Assembly: GCA_012064385.1 (NCBI GenBank)
Contig: QRDG01000408.1
Location: 1 to 64,000, forward strand
From: Puccinellia tenuiflora
Taxonomy: Eukaryota > Streptophyta > Magnoliopsida > Poales > Poaceae
Reading direction: 5' to 3'
Length of the DNA stretch: 64,000 nucleotides
The stretch's first letter is position 1. Each line of letters begins with the position of its first letter. Position numbers and translations under genes: made by a program. The notes under the pieces are model-generated. The model was not told the origin of the DNA and ran no database searches. It was given only the letters and a program-made list of their open reading frames with translations. Below, piece by piece: positions 21,116 to 32,800 of this stretch.

Positions 21116-23675
21116 TGAAAGGACACGGATGTCGCCTAGAGGGGGGGTGAATAGGCGATTTAAAATTATTACGGTTATGGCTTGAATAAATGCGGAATAA
21201 AACTAACGTTTAATTTATCAAGCCAAAACCTAAACTAGCTAGGTTCACCTATGTGCACCAACAACTTATGCTAAGCAATATGATCAACTAGGTGATAGCA
21301 AGATATAAGACTTTAAGCTCGATGACTATCACAAAGTAAATAGCATAAGTAAGAAGCTCGGGATAGAAATACCGAGGCACTTGGAGACGATGATTTATCC
21401 CGAAGTTCACTTCCCAATGGAAGCTAGTCTCCGTTGGAGCGGCGCGGTGTTCACCAATGTGAAACACCGAGTAGCCTTGATATGGCACACCGTATCTCCG
21501 TTGTGTCTTACCACCAATGTGGCGAGGCACTTGTCACTATGTTGCCGTTGAGGTTGACAACTAGAACCTTTACAAGGGTGAAGCTCACTCCACAAGTTGG
21601 AGGGTCTTCACCAAATGCACCGAGCCGCCAAGACTCGATGCCCAAGGCCGGGGCACACACCACAACTCAATTGATGGCTCCCGGCAATATCTTCGTAGCT
21701 ACCAAAGCTCCGAAGCAACAAGGTTGAGCCACACTCCACAATTGGAGGCTCCCAACAAATCTCGTAAGCCACCAAGACTCCGAGAAATCAAACCGTCTAG
21801 GGTACCAACGTGCCCTAGAGGAACAAGCTCTAGGGAACCAAAGTACCCAAGAGTAACAAGCTTCTCAACTTCACTTTCCACGAATCACCGTGGAGAACTC
21901 AAACCGATGCAACTAATGCAATGGCAAGAACACACTAAGTGGTCAAGTTCTTCCAACCCGAATCCAACCAAAGCAACTAATGCTTGGGAGGGATTAGGGA
22001 GGAAGAACAAAGGAGGAACACAAAGAAACTCCAAAGATTTAGATCCAAAGTGTTCTCCTCACTTAGAGGAGAAATCAATTGGTGGAAACACGGATCTAAA
22101 TCTCCTCTCTCTTTTCTCTCAAAGAAGTAGCACGAACTAGTGGAGAGAATGAGAGAAAGCCAAGCTCAAGAGGTCAACAATGGAGGAGGGAGAATAGCTC
22201 AAGAGTTGGCTAAAAGGTTAGTTTATTTTTGGGGAAGAAGCCCCTTAAATAGGGGCTCCAAAAATGGAGCCGTTAGGAGAAGCAGATAAAAGAAAAGAAG
22301 AAAGCAGCACAGCACAGCACAGCCGGCCCGGCCTGGGAACCGGCCTGGGCCGGCCAGCAGGCTGGCTGCCGAAAGGGCTGCGCACCGAGCGGGGGAGGCC
22401 GGCCAGCTACCCGGCCTGGGCCGGCTCGGGAGCCGGCAGCCCACCCGGCAGCGCCGGCCTGTGGCCCGGCCTGGGCCGGCCGGGGAACCGGGGGGCAGCC
22501 CGACCGCGCCGGCCTGGTATCCGGCCTGGGCCGGCCGGGGTGCCGGAGGCCCACCCGACAGCTCCGGCCAGGGACCCGGCCTGGGCCGGACTGCAGGCCG
22601 GTCTGGTCACTTCCTCCCCTTTTTTTCTTTTCTCTTTTTAGAATTCGACCGAGGGTAAAGTTGCAATAACTTTCGCATACGAACTCCGTTTTCGATAATC
22701 TTGGACTCGTTGGAATCGTCACAACGAGCACTACAAGAATATATATAGAAACATCATTGTTCAACAAGATATGGTAAAACCAAATGATGAGAGGTAAAAC
22801 CTTTCTATTAAAACCGGAAAACCATATCTTTTGCAAATGAAGTCCGAATGACACAAAACCACTTTTGTTGGAAAGAGGACGACAAATGCTATCCATTAAC
22901 AGGTGAAAATATTGAAACCAAGCAAGGGAGATTTTGCTAATAAATGGAAGAGTGAAACCTTCCGCATGGATGGACCGGCAAAATCTCCAACACCGAAAAC
23001 TCAATAGGGAACACATATGAGAACCGTTTTCGGTGACCTTGACCTTGTCATGACAAGCACGACAAGCATCAATACCACACCATGATAAGAGCCAAATAGA
23101 AACCAATAAAGATGATGCCAAGGATGCAAAGGTTTGAGCTCTCTACGACCGATACGCTAAAGCTCACTTGAGAGCCCCTCTTTATAGTACGGTTACCTAT
23201 CCTAAAACCCGGTCTCATAACTACACCGCGAGACCGGTAAACTAGAGACCCTATCAAGATCATACCTTTGCCTTGCGCATTCCACTTGAGCTAGATGATG
23301 ACGATCTTGATCTACTCTCAAGTGGATCACCTTTCTTGATTTGCTCCGCTTGGTGAAGACACGCATATTGCTCCCCCATACACCAAGATGGGAGAGACAC
23401 TCTTCGACATGTCTTCACTTGGCCTTTATCTTGATGACGATCACCACGTGACGCCATCCTCCATGGGCAAGGATCTTCCTCTTGATTCATGCTCATGGAG
23501 AAACACCTTGACCTTGATCAACAAATGATCTTCTTCTTTTAGCCTTGACTCCAACATATGGAGTCCAAGCATTCCTTATGGACCAACACGGCACATATAA
23601 CTCAAAGCACACATTAGTCCATAGAGATTGTCATTAATTACCAAAACAACACATGGGGGGAACCATGCCCTTTCA
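21116..23675 (-). mobile_element. solo LTR, same family as 5848-8415 (copy 2, inverted)
   Basis: The 2560-bp block starts TGAAAGGACACGG and ends CATGCCCTTTCA on the + strand. It is flanked by the perfect duplication ATAAC (21111-21115 and 23676-23680). Read on the - strand it follows copy 1 along its whole length, including the GGCCGG minisatellite and the first and last 100 bp. It inserted in intron 5 of the CACTA Ulp1-type gene, between exons ending at 23733 and starting at 21062. It has no genes of its own; a 282-codon frame inside is not conserved coding sequence. Confidence 0.9.
22310..22600 (-). repeat. GC-rich minisatellite inside solo LTR copy 2
   Basis: Repeats of CCCGGCCTGGGCCGGCC with ~60-bp spacing, the reverse complement of the array in copy 1. 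Confidence 0.8.
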
Positions 23676-26600
23676 ATAACTGTATTGAAACTAGAAGTAA
23701 AGAGATGCGCGGTCATATCTCGTACTACTTACCGAGACCGGAGTAAACGTCAGCTTCTCACTAAAGGAACCCTTCACCACTCTCTTGAATCGGTTCCAAA
23801 CCCTGCCCGGCAAAGAAAATGAATTAATGAATGAGTTAATTCATTACCTGATATCTCATGAAATCAACGAAAGAGACCGATATAGCGCGAATATTACCTC
23901 TGGAGCATGTCCTGCATGTTGCGGAACTCTTCCAGGCTTCTCTTTAATGGGTCCATGACATCAACTATTCCCTTATCAACTCGTATGTCTAGCAGAATCC
24001 AGTGAAAGCTGCACCCGTTTATATATACGTCAGTAACTCATCAATTACACTTAACATCGAGTAAGTAAAAATTAGTGTGTACAAGACAGTAACACTCTTA
24101 CTCGAAGTTGTAAGGAAACAATATGTGGTCACAGTAATTTTGCTCCGTTAGAAACCTTAGAAGGTTTCCCGCCGTCTCGTCGGGTTTTGTCGTTAGCGTT
24201 TCTATATGTACTTTATCTGGGTCAATGAACCCAACACTATAGACCTTTCTTTTACAAGACTGCATCTTCATTCTGCATAATATAGAGTATAAAAGGATAT
24301 ATATAATGAGAATAATTACAAATGCAATGAACTGAACAAGTTATATGTAGACAATGAATTCAACAACTTACAGACAATAGCAACTCATGAGAGATTTGTC
24401 GAGGGCGTCCAAATTGAATAACTGGAAGAGTTCTGAAAAGTCAACATGGACCTCTTCGGGTCGGAAGAAGTACTCTGCTGGGACTTTCGCCACGATCATT
24501 ATTCTGTCCCCTTTACCTCTCTCAAGTACCATTGATGCAAATTTCGCATTTGTGTTGGCAGTTGTTTTCAACTTCTGTTCGCTGACCAAAGGCTTCCCTG
24601 GGACATATGTAGGGGCTACATCAGCCATGGGTAACTTGTCGTCTTCGGAACCTAACAGTTCAGCAACAGTCACACCCATAGCGGCCACCAACTTTGCAGC
24701 TTCTACCAAATCCTGTTGTTGTGCCTGAGGAACGTCTTGGATAACACCTTGAGGGGTGGGATCGATTGTTTGGCCTGTTGTCCGAGCTGGGGAACGTCCC
24801 TTCGTTTCCCGCTTGCACTTTTAATTGCTTTGCTCCCGCTTGCACTTTCACTTGCTTTGCTCCCGCTTGCACTTTTACTTGATTTGTTCTTCTCCGCTTT
24901 TTGCTTCTCAGTGTATACCGGGGTGGGCTCTGTTTTCTTCTTTGCAAAATGCGCATCTTTATCAGCCTTTGCGATCGCTGCTATTTCCTCGTCAGTACGA
25001 TCGTAAGTTCTGATGGGAAGATTCTTATGAGGTACTCTTGGATGGGGCAACCTTTTTCGTTTTGGGCTGCTGCTTCGTTTAGTACTCAACGACGAAACAC
25101 GCTTCCGCTTATTGTCCTTAGCTGGCAAAGGCGGCGGCGAAGACGGCTGGCCCAAGTCCGGCGGCGGAGATCGAGATGGACTCGCGCTGTGTTGATCATA
25201 GTCTTGGGGTGGGCTTCTTGTAGGTGATGGTGACCTGCGACGACTCGGAGGTGGTGTTGGACTTGGCGCCGAGCCTGGAAGCTTGATGTTGTTCTTGTCC
25301 CATAGAATGATACCACCCAGTACGTCTCCGAGTGTCTTCTCACCTTCAGGTCCATGGATGTCAAGCTCCATTGAGTCAAACCCCTTTACGATTTCATCCA
25401 CCCCGACTTTAGCATAGCCAGCTGGAATCTCACGGCCCTGCCAACGTGCCTCAGGTGGACAAGGTAAAGCAGTTCCGACCGCCACCTTCAGGGATATGTT
25501 CTTCACCTTCTGATGGAGCTCACAAGATATCTGCTCCTTGATTCCATCCACGGGGTAGCCGGGACCGCCATCTATCATCAGTGCACCATCAGACGGGACC
25601 TCCGATTCAGCCACGCTGCTTCTCCGCAGAGATGGGCGGCGGGTAATATTGAGTGCAGGATCTTGTAGGCGCTCTCCTCTAAGTTCGTCAATCTGCTGCT
25701 GCTGCTTGTCAATTCTTGCTAGCAACTGGTTGAATTTGTCTTCCTCCTCCTCCTCCCGTTGCTTCTTTGCTCTCGATCGGCTTTTATAAGTATCTTTGTC
25801 TTTGGGAAACCCAATCTCCCAGGGATAACTAGGGCCAAAGCCTTGTGTTCATCCTCCATGTTCTGGATTCCCGAGAACCTTTGTCAGCAAGTCTTTCTCT
25901 CTATCAGCACGGAACTTTAATTTCCCCTCTTTAATTTCTTTCACCACTTTCAGCCATGTCTCCCTGGGTACCCTAATCCCCTCACTGCAAATAAGATCCC
26001 CTGTCTCCATGTCATACTCACTCCCATGCGCAAGGAAAAATTTTTGTGCCCTCTGTTCCCATTCGTCGCGAATTGGTTCTGGAACGATCCCTTTAGCAAG
26101 CAGCGCTTCCTCTATTTTATCCCACTTTGGCATGGCAGTCGCGTAGCCCCCTGTCCCGAGCTTATGGTGATATTTCTTTTTCGCAGCATTTGTCTTGGCT
26201 CGTGTTGACTTTTCCGTAGCATCATCTGACTTCTTGTACTTCACAAATGCATCCCAGTAAGCCTTCTGCTTCACTAGATAGCCCTCGAATTTTGGAGCAC
26301 TATTGGTCTTCTGATACTCTTGCCATAAAGTTTTCTTCCACTGCCGGAATAGTTCGGCCATCTTCTTAAGAGTGAACACCTTGACTTTGTCCCTCAATGC
26401 AGCTGTGTCGTCCTCTTCCTCACATTCTGGGAGGGTGAAATGTGCCATGAGGTCATTCCAAAGACCATCTTTGTACCTTTCGGCGACATACTCATTATCT
26501 TCCACCCCTTTGGGCTTATTCCACTCTCGAACGGTGATGGGGACGCGATCCCTAACCATAACTCCGCATTGCTTTACAAATTTCTTTGCAACCTTTATGG

Positions 26601-27179
26601 GTTCCAACGGTTCGCCCACTGGTGATATCTTCGTAATTGTATAATGCGCAGATGCGGCCAACTTTTTGGCCGGGCCTCGTTTGGAACATTTGCTTGAAGT
26701 GGAGGCCTAAGAGAAGAAACATTCGTCAATTCATATATGTACAACTCAATTAATGCATCTACTGACCATCGGACTTCATATATATACCTTGCCGGACTTC
26801 GTTAAGGGTCCATCATCGGAGCCGTCGCCTTCTCCATCATCAGAGGCGTCGGCTTCCCCCTCATTTTGGTCGACCTCTTCACCCTCACCGGATGGGTTCA
26901 GATACATCGAGGGAGATTCGGGTGGATCAGCACCGGTGGCGTTGTGGATTATGTCCTCGAGAATTTCTTCTTGTCTTAGGTCTCTGCGGATCGGACTAGG
27001 TGGATCCATAGTTTCTGCAAAATGCACACAATACTTAGCAAAATTTCTAAAGTACCATACTTAGCAAAATGCACACAATTGTCTTAGGTCTCTGCGGATC
27101 GGACTAGGTGGATCCAACAGGGACATCGTCGCCGAGAACAATAAACTAAAAACACCTAAGTCAAAATTTCTATTTGTAC

Positions 27180-27440
27180 ACTTAAAAAGTAATACCAATA
27201 CTTAGCAAAATTTCTAAAGTACCAATTTAACTTAGCAAAATTTCTATTTCTACACTAATTAAAAAAGTAATACCAATTTAACTTAGCAAAATTTCTAAAG
27301 TACCAATTTAACTTAGCAAAATTTGTAAAATACCAATTTAACTTAGCAAAATTTGTAAAATACCAATTTAACTTAGCAAAATTTCTAAAATACCAATTTA
27401 ACTTAGTAAAATACCAATTTAACTTAGTAAAATTTGCAAA
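27180..27440. repeat. AT-rich tandem repeat in the CACTA interior
   Basis: About eight copies of TACCAATTTAACTTAGCAAA plus ATTTCTAAA, with unit length near 30-37 bp and some truncated units. It lies upstream of the Ulp1-type gene, so it could be in its promoter region. No coding role. Confidence 0.8.
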
Positions 27441-27639
27441 AATTCTAAATACCAATCTAACTAATCTAAAATTTAACCTAAAATTAAACTACCCTAAAAA
27501 TCTACCTAATTAACTGATCTAAATTTAAACTAACCTAAAAATGTACCTAATTAACTGATAAAAAGAACTAACCTAAACAGAGCGGCGCCGGCGCGGAGGA
27601 CGTATGGCGGCGGGCTCGGAATCGGAGGAAAGCTTGAGC

Positions 27640-27830
27640 GGCGGGCGCGGAGGACGGCGGGCTCGGGCAGCGGGCGCGCGGGGACAGAGGGCGCACGGGG
27701 ACGGAGGGCGCGGAGGACGGCGGGTGACGGGCGTGCGGGGACAGAGGGCGCACGGGGAGGGAGGGCGCGGAGGACGGCGGGCGACGGGTGCGCGGGGACG
27801 GAGGCGTCGGACGCGTGGTGGCGGACACGG
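27640..27830. repeat. GC-rich minisatellite, ~60-bp units
   Basis: Three to four units with GGAGGACGGCGGG, GCGCGGGGACAGAGGGCGCA and GGGGACGGAGGGCGC in order. All frames across it are open because of composition (Arg/Gly/Ala or Pro/Arg), so they are not evidence of genes. Confidence 0.7.
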
Positions 27831-27959
27831 CGGAGGACAACGGCCGGCGGCAGGAGGCGACGGTGGCGGTAGAAAAATTCGGCAGCCTGACGGCGCTATT
27901 TCGCAAATGGCCTCCGGTGTCGCGGTCTGAGCCACGCACCGGGAGACAAAGTTTTTATA

Positions 27960-28175
27960 TAGACACACTTTTAGTCGCGGGGCGTGGAAACGACCGGGAC
28001 CAAAAGGGGGTCTTTAGTCGCGGGGCGTGGCTCAACCCGCGACTAAAGGGGGGTGGGGGGCGGTTTCAGATCGCGCGCGCATCGCAGCCTTTAGTCGCGG
28101 GGCGTGGAACCAACCGGGACCAAAAGGTGAGCTTTAGTCGCGGCTGGTGGTATGGGCCGCGACTAATGGACCAAA
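27960..28175. repeat. CACTA-type subterminal repeats in an interior position
   Basis: Five copies of TTAGTCGCGGGGCGTGG or close variants, with inverted partners CCCGCGACTAAAG, CCGGGACCAAAAGG and GGCCGCGACTAATGG. These words normally mark CACTA ends. Here they lie about 7.7 kb from the left end and far from the right end. Confidence 0.65.
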
Positions 28176-28542
28176 ATTTGCGCGCGCTGGGCCAAAAATG
28201 TGCTCGCGCGCTGTTTTCTCTGTTTTTTCAAATACTTACTCACAAATGATTTAACTCTACAAACATTTGAATAAATTTGACAAAACTTCCAACATGAAAA
28301 GTACTTGAATTTGAATAAGTAATCCAAAACCATTTTCTGTTTTCTAAAATAATTATTGTAACTCTACAAACTATTAACAATTTTGCCATTTTCAATTAAA
28401 AAATGGATTAACTAATTTTTTTTGCATATTTTTGAATCTTGGAGCCAATGACAACAGTGGATCATTTGATAATAACTAGTTCATCGACCGAATACAAATC
28501 ATTCATACGAATGACATAGCTGGATAATTTGTCCTAACAATC

Positions 28543-29070
28543 TTAGTCATACTCCTGCCTAGGCCTATAATACTCGTCCTCGTAATCGTCGTTGTCGTCG
28601 CTGTCATCGGACGGCGCTCGTGGATCCCACCTCGACGGGTGAGCACGCCTGGACTGGATCTGAGGGTAGCGCAGGCGGGGGTTATCGCCGGCCGTGATGT
28701 AGTTCATAACGCTCTGGAGAGTTCGGCCAGCCCACCACAGCTGACGGCCGGCCTCGTTGAAGTCCGAAGGAGGCGGGCCGTCCCCCTCGTACCTGGCGAG
28801 CGCCCTCTCACGCCGATTGATGAAGAAGGCGTCCCAAGTCCGGCGGTAGTCGGGATGCCAGCGGGGATCCATCCGCTGCTCCGGCGTGAGCTCGAGGTAG
28901 TATTGGTTCGTGATGGCCGCTCGGCGCGCCACACCATGAGGGACAGGAGGGACCGGCACGCCTCCGGCGCTCAGCATCCAGCCGGCGGCGACGCAGTAGC
29001 CGGGCGGGCAGGGGTAGTTCGAGGCGGAAAGCTCCTCCGCCTGACGGTAGCTTAGTACGGTGGAAGCCAT
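28543..29070 (-). CDS. intact 175-aa ORF of unknown function carried by the CACTA element
   Basis: The frame runs from ATG at 29070 (MASTVLSYRQAEELSASNYP) to a stop at 28543-28545 without interruption. The middle holds VPVPPVPHGVARR, LTPEQRMDPRWHPDYRRTWD, RRERALARYEGDGPPPSDF and GRQLWWAGRTLQSVMNYI. The tail is acidic and Tyr-rich (DDSDDNDDYEDEYY). There is no signal peptide, membrane segment or known catalytic motif. From memory, similar proteins starting M-A-S-x-x-L-S-Y-R-Q-A-E-E-L-S-A are multicopy in Triticeae, which suggests a transposon-linked family; this is not verified. It lies between the transposase and the Ulp1-type gene on the same strand, with TATATAT at about 29111-29118 upstream. 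It is the only undamaged gene of this element. The function is unknown. Confidence 0.65.
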   Translation of the reverse strand: MASTVLSYRQAEELSASNYPCPPGYCVAAGWMLSAGGVPVPPVPHGVARRAAITNQYYLELTPEQRMDPRWHPDYRRTWDAFFINRRERALARYEGDGPPPSDFNEAGRQLWWAGRTLQSVMNYITAGDNPRLRYPQIQSRRAHPSRWDPRAPSDDSDDNDDYEDEYYRPRQEYD

Positions 29071-29124
29071 GGAAGAGTTTAGATGTGATATGGCAATGGC
29101 GGCCAAGCCTACATATATATGTGA

Positions 29125-29620
29125 TCAGGGCATGTAGTACCGGTTCGTGTTACCAACTGGGACTAAAGAAGCACACGGATCGTGTGTTTCTTTCAAGCGC
29201 TTGTGAGCCGTTGGATCAGGGGTGTGTTTTCTTTAGAGCGCTTGTGAGCCGTTGGATCAGAAGCACACAGATCATGTGTTTCCTTCGAGCGCTTGTGAGC
29301 TGTTGGATCAGGGCCTTTAGTACCGGTTCGTGTTACCAACCGGGACTAAAGAAGCACACGGATCATGTGTTTCTTTCAAGCGCTTGTGAGCCGTTGGATC
29401 AGGGGTGTGTTTCTTTAGAGCGCTTGTGATCCATTGGATCAGAAGCACACGGATCGTGTGTTTCCTTCGAGCACTTGTGAGCTGTTGGATCGGGCCTTTA
29501 GTACCGGTTCGTGTTACCAACCGGGACTAAAGAAGCACACGAATCGTGTGTTTCTTTCAAGCGCTTGTGAGCCGTTGGATCGGGGGTGTGTTTCTTTAGA
29601 GCGCTTGTGAGTTGTTGGAT
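29125..29620. repeat. three tandem ~180-bp units upstream of the CACTA ORF
   Basis: Each unit starts with TAGTACCGGTTCGTGTTACC and AACCGGGACTAAAG (at about 29130, 29311 and 29489). It continues with GAAGCACACGGATCGTGTGT and CGCTTGTGAGC-GTTGGATC. TACCGGTT / AACCGGGAC pairs are inverted, like CACTA subterminal repeats. The array forms the 5' region of the ORF at 29070. Confidence 0.8.
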
Positions 29621-29839
29621 CTGCAATCCCACCTCATCCACAGGTACACCTTCTAATCGCCTATAAATATCGACGTCTCTGCAGCGAAACGGCACACAAC
29701 GAGCGTCTACCTTTGTCACCGAACCCAATGGTTGGATTTAGCCTACTCGCTGGTATGTTCCCTAACACAAGCCCTCGGGTAGGTTAAATCGAACCACTGG
29801 ATTAGGGTGACACAATGATGAATTGCCGAGGAGGTTGAA

Positions 29840-32800
29840 TGTAATGCCCCGGGGTTTTCCCCAAATTAGTTTTTGCTTGTTTTTCTTATTGCATCATCAT
29901 GACATCAGCATCATCGCATCGCATGTTTTGTCCGCAAAAACTATTTTTAATAAACCCTATTTTATTTTTCTAAAATTGTCGGAAAAATATTTTATCGAGA
30001 CAGTCGTCTCCGTTTTCCAAAAATTAATTGCCAAATTTAATTTGCAAAGAAAAATAAATTTGAGCGAGCGAGAGAGTAGCCCAAAATCCGGCCCAAGCCC
30101 ACCTAACCTGAAACCCTAGGGTTTGCCCTAGTTCCCCCTGGCAGTTTTTTTTCCCACCCCCTGCCTTTTTGCAGCCACCCTACTCCTTTTTCTGGGTTTC
30201 GCGAACAGGTCCTCCCACCTCTCTCCTTTTTCTTTTTTCCCCTCTCTTCCCTTTCTTTCTTTTTCTTTTCTCTTTTTCCCTTTTTCTTTTCCTCTCTCCC
30301 TCTCACCTTTCTCCTTCCTCCCTCCAGCACGCACCCGTCCTCATCCTCCACGCACCATGCCGTCGCCTCCCTTCCTCCTTCCTCCGAGCCCGTCTCGATT
30401 CCCTTCCCAGGCCGCGCCTCTCCTCCCTCCGGCCCCCTTCCCCGAGCCGCGCGTCCGCGACCCGAGCCCGACCGCCTGCACCCTCTTCCCCGAGCTCGTG
30501 CACCCACCTCCCTCGATCCCGTCCTCTCCTCCTCCTCTGGCTATCCTCCCCCCCCCCCCCCCCCCCCGATCTCCATCTTCCCCATGGCGCCCTGGTCCTC
30601 CCCTTCTTCCTCCCCCGTAGGACCCTCTCCCTGACTTCCTCCTCTCCCTCCTCCTCCAGCTCGCCTCCCTCCGGCCGCCGGCCAGCTCCTGCTCCTCGTC
30701 CTCGACTGCCGCCGGCCGACCTCTGCCACCTCACCTCCGGCTCCCCTGCTGCCTCCTCCTCATTTCCCGCCGGTTCCCTGCCTCTCACCAAGCGTGTGGC
30801 CGTGGCCCTTCTCCTCCTCCTCGTCCCTGCTATCTGTCCCCGACGCCGTGGTCGCCCGCTGCTCTGCTTCTGCTGCTGCTCTCCATGTCCGTCCTCCGTA
30901 CGCGTCTCCGCATGTGTTGTTTCCCCTCCCCGACGGTGCTCGTGCTGCTGTCATGTGTGATGCGTGCTGCTGCTGTTGCTTTTCCCCGACGTGTTTCCGT
31001 CCCCGATGCCCGACACTTGTTTGATGAAATTCCTGCAAGAGACCTGGTGTCTTTTCCCGCATCCGCAACCGGTGCCCGATGTCCTCCGTGACGTGTTCCC
31101 GGCGCTGTCTTCCCGTTTCCCCGATGCCGTGAAGTGGTTCCCCGTTTGCCTCCGTGAAGCCGTTTCCCGACGGCCGCTTCCCGTTCCCGTTGTGTTCCCG
31201 TTTCCGACGCGTTCCCCGTCGTGAAGCACCTCGTTTTTCCGTCGTGAAGCCGTTCCCGATGTTTCCCGATGCATGCTTCCCGTCGTGAATCCGTCCTCCG
31301 TTCCCGTCGTGAAGCGCCGTGAAGCCCGGTGCCGTGGACCGACAAGATCTTCCCCGACCGGAACCGCTGAGTTCTCCGATGCCGTGATCCCCGACCACCG
31401 TGAACCCCGTCGACCCCGAAGCCCGGAACGCCAAGGTCCGCCACGACGACGACCCGAGTACGACTACCTCCCCGACGACGACCCGAGTACGACTACTTCC
31501 ACGACGTCGACTACCTCGACTACTCCGACTCCGGATGAACGACTACCTCGACTACTTCGACTACGACCCGAAGACGACGGCTTCCAATCCGAGTTCCCCT
31601 ATCCAATGTGTGACCCCAACCCTAAACCTCTATATGCCATATATATCCGTATCTTATAAAATCATGCATCATTAATTAAACATCGCACCTTTCCTCCATC
31701 TAGTCGAATTAATCCAAATTTAATCATGGGTTTTGTCCGGTGCATCTATATTGTGCACCGATCCTATTTAAAATGATTTGCCATGTGTTAGGGAATAAAA
31801 ATTGGACAACCTTTAATTTGTCATGCATCATGTCATCAACATGCTGTTTCTTTTGCCATAGAAGTAAAATGCATCTTTTCTTTGCCCAGTGTTCGTTGCT
31901 TCTTCTCGGATAGGCCGTTGAGTTGATGTGAGCAACGACAGGTTCTGCTACCTCTACCGGATTGCAGGCAAGTGATACTCCCTTGCTATCTTCGCTTGTT
32001 TTCTGTCTCTCACACGTCCTATCTTTTGTTCCTTGCTAGCCTTATATTGCGATGCTTGTGTCTCGATCCTATTTGCATGTTTACCTTGCAGCCATAATAT
32101 AGCCACCCCTCCACATCCTATTACCCTGTTGCTTGTTTATCTTGTTGGCCTTGCGAGTCGTAGTGCATGCTTAGGCTTGTTTGCTCGAGTCATGTTCTAG
32201 TCTTGTTATAATTTGATAGTTGGGTTAATTCACATGATAATCTTTAATGTTTGGCGATGGGATATAATTATAAAGATAAGGCACCGGCAGAAGGCCAATC
32301 GTGGTGATTTGTTCTGCTAGTGTCGCCTAGGACCCGAGTTCTTTTCCGCTGATCCAAGACTGAGCGCGCTAACCACATGTGGGAGTTCTATGGGCCTCCC
32401 CGCAATCTATTACCGGATCCTCAAACCTGTCCAGGTTGCCACAAGTAGTTCGGGTGTTTCTACGGTTACAAGCGCGGATGATATGGTAAGATGGATACGT
32501 GGTTACTTACGTAGGGCTTGCGGTATGATGCGAAGTGACCAACTCATGGTAGTTTGTGTCACCTAGCACTTAGGCGCAAACGGTTAGGCCCACCGCGAAG
32601 CTTCGGCCGGACTTTCAAGGTGGATCAGTCCTAGCTAGGTGGCTCCCTGGACTTGTTTGTAGAGAAGGGAAGTATTGCGTCGAAACCTCCACCAGTACAC
32701 CTCTAAGCGAGAGTTTCGATGCGTGTGGGTTCATTGGTGCATCCCTGCAGGGTTAAATCTTTTCGAAAAGCCGTGTCCGCGGTTATGGACGACTTGGTGA

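Larger units (their letters stand above)
20745..27009 (-). pseudogene. CACTA second gene with Ulp1/C48 protease domain, broken
   Basis: Exons: 27009-26788, 26706-24372, 24272-24102, 24008-23898, 23802-23733, 21062-20967 and 20879-20745, with GT/AG borders and compatible phases. The N-terminal part has acidic EEVDQNEGEADASDDGEGDG, then a conserved transposon segment (TVREWNKPKG, KKKYHHKLGTGGY), a Glu/Gln coiled stretch, a Ser/Pro/Arg- and Lys-rich linker, and KSASGSK repeats. The C-terminal part is a Ulp1-like cysteine protease: FHWILLDI (His), VMDPL (Asp), QPSGTHLCGYYVCEF (Gln, Cys). Such ORFs are known in grass CACTA elements; they resemble SUMO proteases but their role is unproven. Lesions: TGA at 25849-25851 (a CGA-to-TGA type change after GNPEHGG) and a frameshift between about 24740 and 24790. 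Intron 5 carries the solo LTR 21116-23675. The start at 27009 (MDPPSPIRRDL) follows a possible leader intron. Confidence 0.8.

Noticed and set aside
22273..23121. 282-codon ORF inside solo LTR copy 2
   Set aside because: The matching region of copy 1 does not keep the same frame; half of it is the GGCCGG minisatellite.
30169..31444. Long ORFs on both strands of the 5' LTR (up to 263 codons)
   Set aside because: Low-complexity Pro/Ser/Arg or Gly/Arg frames caused by GC-rich, CT-rich LTR sequence; the same region recurs in the 3' LTR with frame-changing indels.
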